Shown: positions 1 to 5,630 of the stretch, one piece after another
Numbering within the stretch: the first letter of the stretch is position 1
Layout: each line of letters begins with the position of its first letter
Assembly (NCBI GenBank): GCA_964556705.1
Contig: CAZKXX010000150.1
Coordinates: forward strand, 1-6,174
Source: CAZKXX01 sp964556705
Lineage (GTDB): Bacteria > Acidobacteriota > Terriglobia > UBA7540
Length of the DNA: 6,174 nucleotides
Direction of reading: 5' to 3'
Program-made: the position numbers and the translations under genes
The notes under the pieces: model-generated
What the model was told of the DNA's origin: nothing
The model's database searches: none
What the model saw: the letters and a program-made list of their open reading frames with translations, nothing else

Positions 1-1
1 C

Positions 2-1795
2 GCGGTCATCCTCGTCCTGCGCGAGCGGCCGCAATCCTACACGCCGGGAGAGGGAGTGGAGGGCATCACGAGCGAGCTGGCGCGGAACGTTCCTCCCGGC
101 TATCGGCCCGTGCGTTTCACCGACGTCACTCGCCAGGCGGGCATCCACTTCACGCACTTTCACGGCACCCGCTCGACGCAGTTGCCGGAGGATATGGGTT
201 CGGGCGCGGCCTGGGGCGATTACGACGGCGACGGGAAACTCGACCTCTACCTGTGCGACATCGCTGCGCCGCTGACCGCAACACCCGAGGAAGTGGCCGC
301 CTCGCCCGGCGGCAACCGGCTCTACCGCAATCGCGGCGACGGGACTTTCGAAGACGTCACCGAAGCGGCGGGGGTGGGCTTCAAAGGCGTCAGCATGGGC
401 GCGGCGTGGGCGGATTACGACAACGACGGTGACCTCGACCTCATCGTGACGAGTTACGACCGGCTGGTCCTCTATGGCAATCGCGGCGACGGAACGTTTG
501 AGGACGCGACACGAGCCGCCGGCCTCGACCGCTTCCGGGGTTTCTGGGCCGGCGCCTCCTGGGGTGACTACGACCGCGACGGGAAGCTCGACCTCTATAT
601 CTGCGGTTACGTGAAGTATGAATACAAACCGGAATTTGCCTCGACCGAGTCGCGCCAGTTCACCGCCACCGTGCCCTTCATGCTGAACCCTTCTTCTTAC
701 GAGCCGGAGCGGAATCTTCTGCTGCACAACAACGGCGACGGCACGTTCACCGACGTCGCCAAACGGGCCGGCGTTGAAAACACCAGCGGCCGCAGCCTCT
801 CCGCGGCGTGGAGCGATTTGGACGGCGATGGCTGGCCCGACCTTTACGTCGCGAACGACATCTCCGACAACGTCCTCTACCTGAACCTCGGCAACGGGCG
901 CTTTCGCGACATCTCGCATGCGGCCTGGGCCGCGGACTATCGCGGCGCGATGGGCCTCGCCATTGGCGACTGGGACGGCGATCTGGATACGGACATATTC
1001 GTGACGCACTGGATGGCGCAGGAAAACGCGCTGCTCTCGAACCTGCTCATCACGCCGGGCGCACCCGCGCTGGCGAAGGCTTCCAGTGGCGGGTCGCGCA
1101 TCACGCCGGTTTCCATGGCGGCGCTCGGGAACGGCGCGGGCTCGCGCCCGCCGCTGCGCTTTCAGGACGTCGCGGACCTGAACGGTCTCGGCCAGATTGC
1201 ACTCACCTACATCGGCTGGGGGACCTCCTTTTTCGACTTTGACAACGACACCCGGCCGGACCTGCTGGTCGTGAACGGCAGCACGTTTCAGGACGACGAG
1301 GACAAGACGCGGCTGGTGCCGATGCGCGACCTGCTGTTCTGGAACGCCGGCGCGTTCGAGGGCTTCTTCGAGGTGGGTGAAGCGAGCAGCGAAGTCTTCC
1401 GGCAGGAGCACGTGGGCCGCGGCGCCGCGTTCGCCGATTTCGACGACGACGGGAACGTGGACGTGCTGATTGTCAATCACAGCGGCCCGCCGCTGCTTCT
1501 CCGCAACGAAGGTCATCCCGAGCACCGCTGGCTCAAGGTGCGCGCGCGCGGGACCCAGAGCAACCGCTCGGGTTTCGGCGCGCGCGTCGAGATCGAGACC
1601 GAAGCGGGCGTGCAGGTGCAGGAAATCGGCAGCCAGCCCTCGTACCTTTCTCAGAACGCGCTCGAGGCGCACTTCGGTCTGGGGCGAGCCACGCAAGTTC
1701 GTCGCGTCACCGTCTGGTTCCCGAGCGGCGAGGTCCGCGAAGTGACCGGCGTTGCGGCCAATCAGACCCTTGTCGTCGAAGAAGGCGCGAAGTGA
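2..1795 (+). CDS. CRTAC1-type FG-GAP/VCBS repeat protein with ASPIC/UnbV domain (5' partial)
   Basis: The reading frame is open to the left edge, so the gene starts outside the window. A GTG at 56 exists, but the 18 codons before it read like the end of a hydrophobic anchor (AVILVL) followed by a linker, and this looks like coding sequence. Counting from the GTG, seven Ca-binding-type DxDxDG/FG-GAP motifs stand near residues 55, 120, 171, 254, 305, 394 and 461 (DYDGDGKLDLYL, DYDNDGDLDLIV, DFDDDGNVDVLI and similar), as in a seven-bladed beta-propeller. Residues about 490-575 form an ASPIC/UnbV domain (RWLKVRARGT, SGFGARVEIET, HFGLGRATQVRRVTVWFPSG). Proteins of this family are extracellular or envelope-bound and probably bind calcium; no enzymatic role is established. 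The stop codon overlaps the next gene's start (GTGA), which indicates an operon with translational coupling. Family assignment is firm; the biological role is unknown. Confidence 0.93.
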   Translation, partial: AVILVLRERPQSYTPGEGVEGITSELARNVPPGYRPVRFTDVTRQAGIHFTHFHGTRSTQLPEDMGSGAAWGDYDGDGKLDLYLCDIAAPLTATPEEVAASPGGNRLYRNRGDGTFEDVTEAAGVGFKGVSMGAAWADYDNDGDLDLIVTSYDRLVLYGNRGDGTFEDATRAAGLDRFRGFWAGASWGDYDRDGKLDLYICGYVKYEYKPEFASTESRQFTATVPFMLNPSSYEPERNLLLHNNGDGTFTDVAKRAGVENTSGRSLSAAWSDLDGDGWPDLYVANDISDNVLYLNLGNGRFRDISHAAWAADYRGAMGLAIGDWDGDLDTDIFVTHWMAQENALLSNLLITPGAPALAKASSGGSRITPVSMAALGNGAGSRPPLRFQDVADLNGLGQIALTYIGWGTSFFDFDNDTRPDLLVVNGSTFQDDEDKTRLVPMRDLLFWNAGAFEGFFEVGEASSEVFRQEHVGRGAAFADFDDDGNVDVLIVNHSGPPLLLRNEGHPEHRWLKVRARGTQSNRSGFGARVEIETEAGVQVQEIGSQPSYLSQNALEAHFGLGRATQVRRVTVWFPSGEVREVTGVAANQTLVVEEGAK

Positions 1796-3702
1796 AGCGA
1801 ACGCTGCTCATCCTCGCCGCGCTCTTCGCTGCCGCGTTTGTTTCGATTACCTTCCTGCGCCGCGCCGGCGAGGAAGCGGCGGAAGACGCTTCAGGCGTCG
1901 GGGACGCCGAGCGCCGGCGCGTGCGCGACTTCTGGGACACCTTCAATCGCGCTAGCGCGCTGCGCACGGAAGGGAAGTTCGCCGAAGCGGCCGAGCTCTA
2001 TCGTCGCAGCGCCGAACTCAACCCGCGGCACGAAGACTCGCTCTACTATCTCGGCACGAGCCTGCTGGAACTGGGCGAGTACGCGGAAGCGGCGGAGGCG
2101 CTGCGCCGGCTCCTCGCGCTCAATCCTTCGAGCAGCCGCGGCCATTCGCAACTGGGCTCGACGCTGGCGACACTCGCGCCCGGCGCCGCGCCCGATTTCG
2201 ACGCGGCCCGCGAAGCCTTCCTCCGAAGCGTCGAAATCAACCGGGAAGAAGCCGGACCGTTTCTGCGCCTCGGGCTGCTCGAACTGAATTTCGGAAAGTT
2301 CAACGACGCGCTCGAACACTTCCGGATCGCGGCCGGCTTTGCTTCTCCGGAAGGCCTTTTCTGGGCGGGCTACACCTGCTTCCTGCTGGGACGTGACAAC
2401 GAGGCTTCGCGCTTCTTTACGAAGGCGCTGGAGATTTATTCGCACGAGCGCAAGGTGGCGGCGCGCGGAGTTCTTTCCGAAGGCGACGTGCTACCCCAAC
2501 CCGGAAAACCGCTGACGGCGCTCGAACGCAGCGGGGTGAAGTCGTTGCTGTTTCTCTATTGGACGGCGCGGCGAAAGGGAAGCTATCCGGCGCATGTCTC
2601 CAGGGAATTCCGGATCGAACCCGCCGCGCTGACTTCAGATGGTTCGAATCGCGAGACCGAAAAGCGGGCGCTGCTCGCGCTCGCTCAGGCGCTTGCTCCG
2701 GGCGGGCGCGCCGCGAGACTCGCCGGCGTTCGTGACGCGTGGGACGCAGTGTGGGCGGACTATGACGGCGACGGACACCAGGACATTTATGTGATCCGTT
2801 CAGGCCACATCGGTGTCGGCCAGAACCAGCTCTTCGCGAATGACGGGCACGGAAAATTCAATGACGTGACAGCCGCCGCCGGTCTGGCGGGACGGCGCGC
2901 CACGGCTCGCGCCTGTTTCGCCGACTTCGACGGTGACGGCCGCGCGGACCTCGTTGAAGTCGGCGCGCGCGCGGAAGGGAAGGCCTCTGTCCGCTACTAC
3001 CGAAAGACCGGCGGAAGATTTGTTGAGCAGCGCGACGCGGGCCTGGCCGGAGAGCGAACGGCCGTGGATTGCGCTGTCAGCGACTTCAACGGCGATGGGC
3101 GTCCTGATCTGTTTGTGCTTCACTGGAAGTCTCCGGCTGCGCTTTACGCGAACCGCGGCGGGCGCTTCGAGGACGCGACCGCGGCGGCCGGGCTCGGCCG
3201 AGTCGGCGGACGCAGCTTCAGCGCCGTATTCTTCGACTTCGATAACGACCGCAAGCTCGACCTGCTCATCACAACTCAGGCGCCGCTCGAAGAAGTGGCG
3301 AGGGCCATTCTTCAGCCGCAGGACCACTCGACGCGCCACGCACCGCGCCTGTTCCGCAACCTCGGGGGGCGGTTTCAGGAAGTCACGTCGGAAACCGGGC
3401 TGCATCACGCCTTCGGCACAATGCAGGCACTGGTCGCTGACTTCGACGGTGACGGCTGGCAGGACGTGCTGCTCGTGAACGGCGGACTGGAAGCTTCGCG
3501 CCTCGAGCCGAGCGTCGTGCTGCGCAACGTGCAGGGAAAAAAGTTTGAAGAATGGGTGTGGCTTCCCGCCTTCGACCGTCCCGCCAATTTCCTCAGTGCG
3601 ACGTTGACCCGCCTCAGCTCGAGCGAAAGCTGGCAGGTGTCTCCTGTCTCGAATCCTCGCGCGCCGATTCCTTCGCGGACGCGCCTCCGCAGTCCTGATT
3701 AG
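1792..3702 (+). CDS. TPR and FG-GAP/VCBS repeat protein, N-terminally membrane-anchored
   Basis: The GTG start at 1792 overlaps the preceding TGA by four bases, which favours this start and coupled translation. Residues 4-21 (LLILAALFAAAFVSITFL) form a signal anchor or uncleaved signal peptide after a short KR. Residues about 50-215 carry TPR-like helical repeats (FAEAAELYRRSAELNP, YAEAAEALRRLLALNP, FNDALEHFRIAAG). Residues about 320-565 contain five FG-GAP/Ca-binding motifs (DYDGDGHQDIYV, DFDGDGRADLVEV, DFNGDGRPDLFV, DFDNDRKLDLLI, DFDGDGWQDVLL). The combination of a TPR domain facing a propeller is common beside CRTAC1-type genes in Acidobacteriota and Verrucomicrobiota and points to protein-protein interaction at the cell envelope; this is inference. 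No ASPIC/UnbV domain follows. The last ~32 residues, after NFLSAT, are Ser/Arg/Pro-rich and unlike the repeats, so the C-terminus may be truncated or replaced. Confidence 0.9.
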   Translation: MKRTLLILAALFAAAFVSITFLRRAGEEAAEDASGVGDAERRRVRDFWDTFNRASALRTEGKFAEAAELYRRSAELNPRHEDSLYYLGTSLLELGEYAEAAEALRRLLALNPSSSRGHSQLGSTLATLAPGAAPDFDAAREAFLRSVEINREEAGPFLRLGLLELNFGKFNDALEHFRIAAGFASPEGLFWAGYTCFLLGRDNEASRFFTKALEIYSHERKVAARGVLSEGDVLPQPGKPLTALERSGVKSLLFLYWTARRKGSYPAHVSREFRIEPAALTSDGSNRETEKRALLALAQALAPGGRAARLAGVRDAWDAVWADYDGDGHQDIYVIRSGHIGVGQNQLFANDGHGKFNDVTAAAGLAGRRATARACFADFDGDGRADLVEVGARAEGKASVRYYRKTGGRFVEQRDAGLAGERTAVDCAVSDFNGDGRPDLFVLHWKSPAALYANRGGRFEDATAAAGLGRVGGRSFSAVFFDFDNDRKLDLLITTQAPLEEVARAILQPQDHSTRHAPRLFRNLGGRFQEVTSETGLHHAFGTMQALVADFDGDGWQDVLLVNGGLEASRLEPSVVLRNVQGKKFEEWVWLPAFDRPANFLSATLTRLSSSESWQVSPVSNPRAPIPSRTRLRSPD

Positions 3703-3757
3703 GGTTCAGAATCGAAGGCCGGTTTGCGGGACGAGAGGGACCCGGGCGAAAGAGGAA
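3703..3757. other. Short non-coding spacer
   Basis: This spacer lies between the stop codon of the TPR/FG-GAP gene and the CCA end of the first tRNA-like repeat on the other strand. I see no stem followed by a T-run on either strand, so neither the plus-strand operon nor the minus-strand tRNA locus has a recognisable intrinsic terminator here. Confidence 0.5.
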
Positions 3758-3816
3758 TGGTGCCGCGGGACGGAGTTGAACCGCCGACCGTCCGACTTGT
3801 CGGACCGCTCGACCAC
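3758..3816 (-). pseudogene. tRNA-Phe-derived 3' half, copy 1
   Basis: On the minus strand this copy matches the intact tRNA-Phe at 4060-4135 from the D-loop to the CCA: CCA (3758-3760), acceptor 3' strand CCGCGGC (3762-3768), and the whole T-arm (3769-3785) are identical. The anticodon arm is different: GTCCG-ACAAGT-CGGAC (3790-3805), a perfect stem with a 6-nt loop and no U at position 33. The 5' acceptor strand and 5' D-stem are missing; the sequence past 3816 is AATTCTGTGT on the plus strand instead. It therefore cannot fold into a normal tRNA. It looks like a degenerate or recombined tRNA copy, or an attachment-site-like duplication of a tRNA 3' end. Confidence 0.75.
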
Positions 3817-3857
3817 AATTCTGTGTCGGGAAAGGGCGGAATCCAAGGAGAGGACGA

Positions 3858-3911
3858 TGGTGCCGCGGGACGGAGTTGAACCGCCGACCGTCCGACTTGT
3901 CGGACCGCTCG
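3858..3911 (-). pseudogene. tRNA-Phe-derived 3' half, copy 2 (interrupted by assembly gap)
   Basis: This copy is identical to copy 1 over its whole visible length and lies exactly 100 nt from it, CCA to CCA. It runs into the N run at 3912. The bases after the gap (ACCACAATTCTGTGT from 4012) continue the repeat exactly as copy 1 does at 3812-3826, so the gap splits one repeat unit or replaces a whole number of units. The anticodon arm is again the palindromic hairpin with a 6-nt loop in place of a normal anticodon loop. Confidence 0.75.
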
Positions 3912-4011
3912 NNNNNNNNNNNNNNNNNNNNNNNNNNNNNNNNNNNNNNNNNNNNNNNNNNNNNNNNNNNNNNNNNNNNNNNNNNNNNNNNNNNNNNNNN
4001 NNNNNNNNNNN
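3912..4011. other. Assembly gap of 100 N
   Basis: The run is exactly 100 Ns, the customary placeholder for a scaffold gap of unknown size. It sits inside a repeated tRNA-like unit, which is where a short-read assembler would be expected to break. The true number of repeat units is therefore unknown. Confidence 0.97.
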
Positions 4012-4026
4012 ACCACAATTCTGTGT
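4012..4026 (-). repeat. Remainder of the tRNA-like repeat unit after the gap
   Basis: These 15 bases match 3812-3826 of the copy 1 unit base for base: the D-loop remnant plus the AATTCTGTGT segment that replaces the tRNA 5' half. The following spacer (4027-4059) differs from the spacer after copy 1, though both are purine-rich on the plus strand. Confidence 0.7.
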
Positions 4027-4059
4027 GCGGCTGAGGCGGAGAACCGGAAGACGGAGAGA

Positions 4060-4135
4060 TGGTGCCGCGGGACGGAGTTGAACCGCCGACGCCAGCCTTT
4101 TCAGGGCTGCGCTCTACCACCTGAGCTACCGCGGC
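4060..4135 (-). tRNA. tRNA-Phe (anticodon GAA)
   Basis: Read on the minus strand, this 76-nt gene folds into a complete cloverleaf: acceptor GCCGCGG/CCGCGGC (7 bp), D-arm GCTC/GAGC, anticodon stem CAGCC/GGCTG around the loop CTGAAAA with U33 and anticodon GAA, a 5-nt variable loop GCGTC, and a T-arm GGCGG/CCGTC with loop TTCAACT. Discriminator A and an encoded CCA follow. No promoter is visible directly upstream; the nearest good one is at 4265-4293, ahead of the upstream 5'-half copy, so both are probably transcribed together. It is the only intact RNA gene in the window. Confidence 0.96.
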
Positions 4136-4175
4136 ACAAAAACGAAACAGAATTCGCAGTAGCCACAGGGGAGCG

Positions 4176-4211
4176 CGCGCCGGTTTTCATCGTACATCAT
4201 TCGCCGGCGCG
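4176..4211. repeat. Inverted repeat, 8-bp GC stem with 20-nt loop
   Basis: CGCGCCGG (4176-4183) pairs perfectly with CCGGCGCG (4204-4211). It lies between the 5'-half tRNA copy and tRNA-Phe in the presumed precursor transcript and begins exactly where homology of the 5' half to tRNA ends. No T-run follows on either strand, so it is not an obvious terminator; it could be an RNA-processing structure. Confidence 0.45.
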
Positions 4212-4252
4212 TCCGACTTGTCGGACCGCTCGACCACCTGAGCTACCGCGGC
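4211..4252 (-). pseudogene. tRNA-Phe-derived 5' half
   Basis: On the minus strand this begins like the intact tRNA-Phe: acceptor 5' strand GCCGCGG (4252-4246), TA, and the D-arm GCTC/GAGC with a D-loop differing at one base. It then carries the same substituted anticodon hairpin as the 3'-half copies, GTCCG-ACAAGT-CGGAC (4226-4211). Homology stops at the 3' side of the anticodon stem; there is no T-arm, acceptor 3' strand or CCA. It is the reciprocal of the two 3' halves: joined to either one it would make a full tRNA-shaped molecule with a 6-nt anticodon loop. It is first after the promoter on the minus strand. Confidence 0.72.
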
Positions 4253-4264
4253 AGGCAAATATCA

Positions 4265-4293
4265 ATTCTCGAATGGAATTCGTTTTCTGTCAA
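4265..4293 (-). promoter_or_regulatory. Probable sigma-70-type promoter of the tRNA locus
   Basis: On the minus strand a perfect TTGACA (4293-4288) is followed by a 17-nt spacer and GAGAAT (4270-4265), a 4/6 match to the -10 consensus. Predicted transcription begins near 4258, just ahead of the 5'-half copy at 4252, and would continue through tRNA-Phe. Its placement is typical of a tRNA operon promoter. Confidence 0.55.
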
Positions 4294-4308
4294 GGAACGC
4301 GCGGCGGG

Positions 4309-4334
4309 GGTAGTGTCCTAAATGTGTGTTGCTA
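4309..4334. mobile_element. Probable left terminus of the IS1-like element
   Basis: The boundary is inferred. The GC-rich tRNA-locus sequence ends about here, and GGTAGTGTCCTAAATGTGTG begins about 20 nt beyond the stop codon of the last minus-strand gene of the element, the usual distance from a terminal ORF to an IS end. I could not find an inverted copy elsewhere in the window, so neither the exact end nor a target-site duplication can be fixed. Confidence 0.35.
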
Positions 4335-4559
4335 TGCCCCAAGGGATTTAGTCAAGACTCGGCAGAAGCTTGCGATCTCTTTCCTCGCTTGCTTTTCTAG
4401 GGAATGTAAGCTTGTCCCAGGATGCTGACCCGTTCCACGTTCACGTCGGGGCACGGTAACGCGAAACGTAGCAGCAACTGTTGAATCCGAAAACCTCACT
4501 ACTGCAATGTAGTTTGCCTTGGTCAGCTCGACCTCCGTCATTTCAAATAGGACTGCCAT
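4332..4559 (-). CDS. Small protein encoded downstream of the transposase (75 aa, unknown function)
   Basis: The ATG at 4559 is preceded at 5-nt spacing by a perfect AGGAGG (4570-4565), the strongest ribosome-binding site in the window, and this SD overlaps the transposase stop codon TAG (4571-4569). That makes translational coupling likely and supports a real gene. The protein (MAVLFEMTEVELTKANYIAV...) has an acidic start, a probable beta-rich middle (ANYIAVVRFSDSTVAATFRV), a basic PRRERG turn, and a C-terminal helix (LEKQARKEIASFCRVL). It has no signal peptide, membrane segment or motif I recognise. Its place inside the element suggests an accessory or regulatory partner of the transposase; that is inference from context. 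The stop is about 20 nt from the presumed IS end. Confidence 0.65.
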   Translation of the reverse strand: MAVLFEMTEVELTKANYIAVVRFSDSTVAATFRVTVPRRERGTGQHPGTSLHSLEKQARKEIASFCRVLTKSLGA

Positions 4560-4564
4560 GCCAT

Positions 4565-4571
4565 CCTCCTA
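4565..4571 (-). promoter_or_regulatory. SD AGGAGG overlapping the transposase stop codon
   Basis: TAGGAGG on the minus strand combines the transposase stop (TAG) with a consensus Shine-Dalgarno sequence for the ATG at 4559. Ribosomes ending the transposase are placed to begin the small gene, so the two products should be made together. Confidence 0.7.
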
Positions 4572-5501
4572 TGTATTAAAAAGCTCTCCTACCGTCCAAA
4601 TGTGATCTGTCAGACCCGATTCCATTGCCGGTGTAACTCTCAGGGCAGAATGAACGCGGCAGAAATTGTACCATGCGAAATGGAGAGCCAAAGCCGCCTT
4701 CAGGTTCTCCCATTTCTTACTGAAAGCATTCGTCAATCGCGTAAGCCTGCGAATCTGCATCCGCATCGTGAGATTCTGCCTTTCAACGTGAGAAGTGCAA
4801 ATCCTCTGGAAGTTTGGTACTCCCCATCTTGGGACAGGGACGGCATCCACGACTTCCGCAGGCGAATAGCGTTGCTCGCCGTCACGCGGTACCGCATAAA
4901 CCTTGACCAGTTGCGCGAAATCTACCCGCGTGCCAAGGCTGTATTGGACGGCATCCACGTAGGGCCTGAAGCCGTCCGTTGTGATCTGGAATCGGCCCTT
5001 TGTCGCCTCGTCGATTTTCTCTGTGAATGCGACGGTATCGCGGGCCGTGCGCCGTCCGAGATGCCACGATACGATGAGCTTGCTATTCCGTTCAAGGGCC
5101 ACGAAGCAATAGGCATCGCCACGTCGCGGATCGCCATCCTCGTTGTTCTTTTCCTTACAGCCCACAAAGCCCCAAATCTCGTCGCATTGCACATCTCGCA
5201 CCGCAACGGCCCGAAGCTCATTTTCAAGCAGCCGCTCGCATCGCTGGCCTGCCGCTAGCAAGAGGCGGAGAATGGTGTCTCGGTGAACGCCCGTCAGCCT
5301 CTCAATGCTTCGCACAGAGACGCCCTCGACCAGCATCTTGAGAATGAGTGCGGCCTTCTCGGCGGGCGTGTACATGCCGAAGAAATGGCCGTTGTGAGGC
5401 TCTGTGAAAGTCTTGGCGCACTGGCGGCAACGATAACGCTGGTAGCCCTTGCGATCTTTTCCAAATTTCCTGCATTGGGTCTGGCAGTTCTGACACGTCA
5501 T
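4569..5501 (-). CDS. IS1-family-like DDE transposase (310 aa)
   Basis: It catalyses DNA cleavage and strand transfer of the insertion sequence. An N-terminal zinc ribbon has two CxxC pairs (C3/C6, C25/C28) and ends in CRQCAKTF. A helix-turn-helix lies near residues 60-82 (GVSVRSIERLTGVHRDTILRLL). The catalytic DDE triad is visible as D107 (VQCDEIWGFVG), D176 (ITTDGFRPY) and E240 (SHVERQN), followed by the R/K-rich stretch MRMQIRRLTRLTNAFSKK typical of IS1. It is a single uninterrupted frame, unlike classical IS1 with its programmed frameshift, and so resembles the long-ORF IS1 subgroup such as ISMhu11. All key residues are present, so it is probably active. AAAGG lies about 9 nt before the ATG but is held in a hairpin (5504-5531). 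The next gene's SD overlaps its stop codon. Confidence 0.88.
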   Translation of the reverse strand: MTCQNCQTQCRKFGKDRKGYQRYRCRQCAKTFTEPHNGHFFGMYTPAEKAALILKMLVEGVSVRSIERLTGVHRDTILRLLLAAGQRCERLLENELRAVAVRDVQCDEIWGFVGCKEKNNEDGDPRRGDAYCFVALERNSKLIVSWHLGRRTARDTVAFTEKIDEATKGRFQITTDGFRPYVDAVQYSLGTRVDFAQLVKVYAVPRDGEQRYSPAEVVDAVPVPRWGVPNFQRICTSHVERQNLTMRMQIRRLTRLTNAFSKKWENLKAALALHFAWYNFCRVHSALRVTPAMESGLTDHIWTVGELFNT

Positions 5502-5554
5502 TTCGGCTTGCCTTTCTGCGAGAGCAAGCCGATAATGTTTTTGAGATTCGGCAT
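5498..5554 (-). CDS. Possible 18-codon upstream ORF coupled to the transposase
   Basis: On the minus strand an ATG at 5554 opens MPNLKNIIGLLSQKGKPK, which ends in TGA overlapping the transposase ATG (ATGA). A GGAG lies about 9 nt upstream. The ORF runs through the whole hairpin at 5504-5531, so its translation would melt that hairpin and deliver ribosomes to the transposase start. It may be a translated leader peptide; the evidence is only position, overlap and a plausible SD. Confidence 0.35.
   Translation of the reverse strand: MPNLKNIIGLLSQKGKPK
5504..5531 (-). promoter_or_regulatory. Hairpin sequestering the transposase ribosome-binding site
   Basis: CGGCTTGC (5504-5511) and GCAAGCCG (5524-5531) form a perfect 8-bp stem with a 12-nt loop, ending two bases before the transposase ATG. 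The SD-like AAAGG lies at the loop/stem junction, so folding should limit initiation. Keeping transposase low through RNA structure around the start is well known in several IS families; its use here is inferred. Confidence 0.5.
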
Positions 5555-5581
5555 CGCGGCCTACTCCGCGTGCTGGATTTG

Positions 5582-5614
5582 GCCCCGTTCCCGAGTGACC
5601 GCTCGGGGCGGGGC
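5582..5614. promoter_or_regulatory. GC-rich stem-loop in the transposase leader
   Basis: GCCCCG (5582-5587) pairs with CGGGGC (5609-5614) and CCCGAG (5590-5595) with CTCGGG (5602-5607), separated by a small internal asymmetry and closed by a 6-nt loop. On the plus strand it is followed by TTTCAACTTCT, a weak U-tract; on the minus strand by no U-tract. It may act as a leader structure on the transposase mRNA or as a weak terminator for transcription entering on the plus strand. Confidence 0.45.
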
Positions 5615-5630
5615 TTTCAACTTCTCGCCC

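Noticed and set aside
1891..2445. 184-codon minus-strand frame opposite the TPR region
   Set aside because: Long antisense frames are expected in very GC-rich coding DNA; the TPR pattern on the plus strand is clear.
3758..3826. A second functional tRNA gene
   Set aside because: The 5' acceptor and D-stem strands are missing and the anticodon loop has six bases without U33.
3776..4081. Plus-strand reading frame across the tRNA-like repeats (MNRRPSDLSDRST..., VPRDGVEPPTV...)
   Set aside because: It runs through the assembly gap and antisense to tRNA and tRNA-like sequence; peptides of the DGVEPPT type are well-known false genes over tRNAs.
3614..4120. Minus-strand reading frame with repeated MVERSDKSDGRRF-like segments
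   Set aside because: It is a translation of the tRNA sense strand and the Ns. The repetition comes from the tRNA copies, not from protein repeats.
3758..4252. CRISPR array
   Set aside because: The repeats are spaced about 100 nt and are tRNA-derived, the spacers are not of constant length or unrelated composition, and there are no cas genes.
4078..4428. Plus-strand frame of 116 codons over the tRNA and into the element
   Set aside because: It overlaps tRNA-Phe, the 5'-half copy and the small minus-strand gene, lacks a ribosome-binding site, and has no protein-like composition.
4602..5258. 218-codon plus-strand frame inside the transposase
   Set aside because: It lies antisense to the conserved DDE domain, which explains the sequence fully; no promoter or SD supports it.
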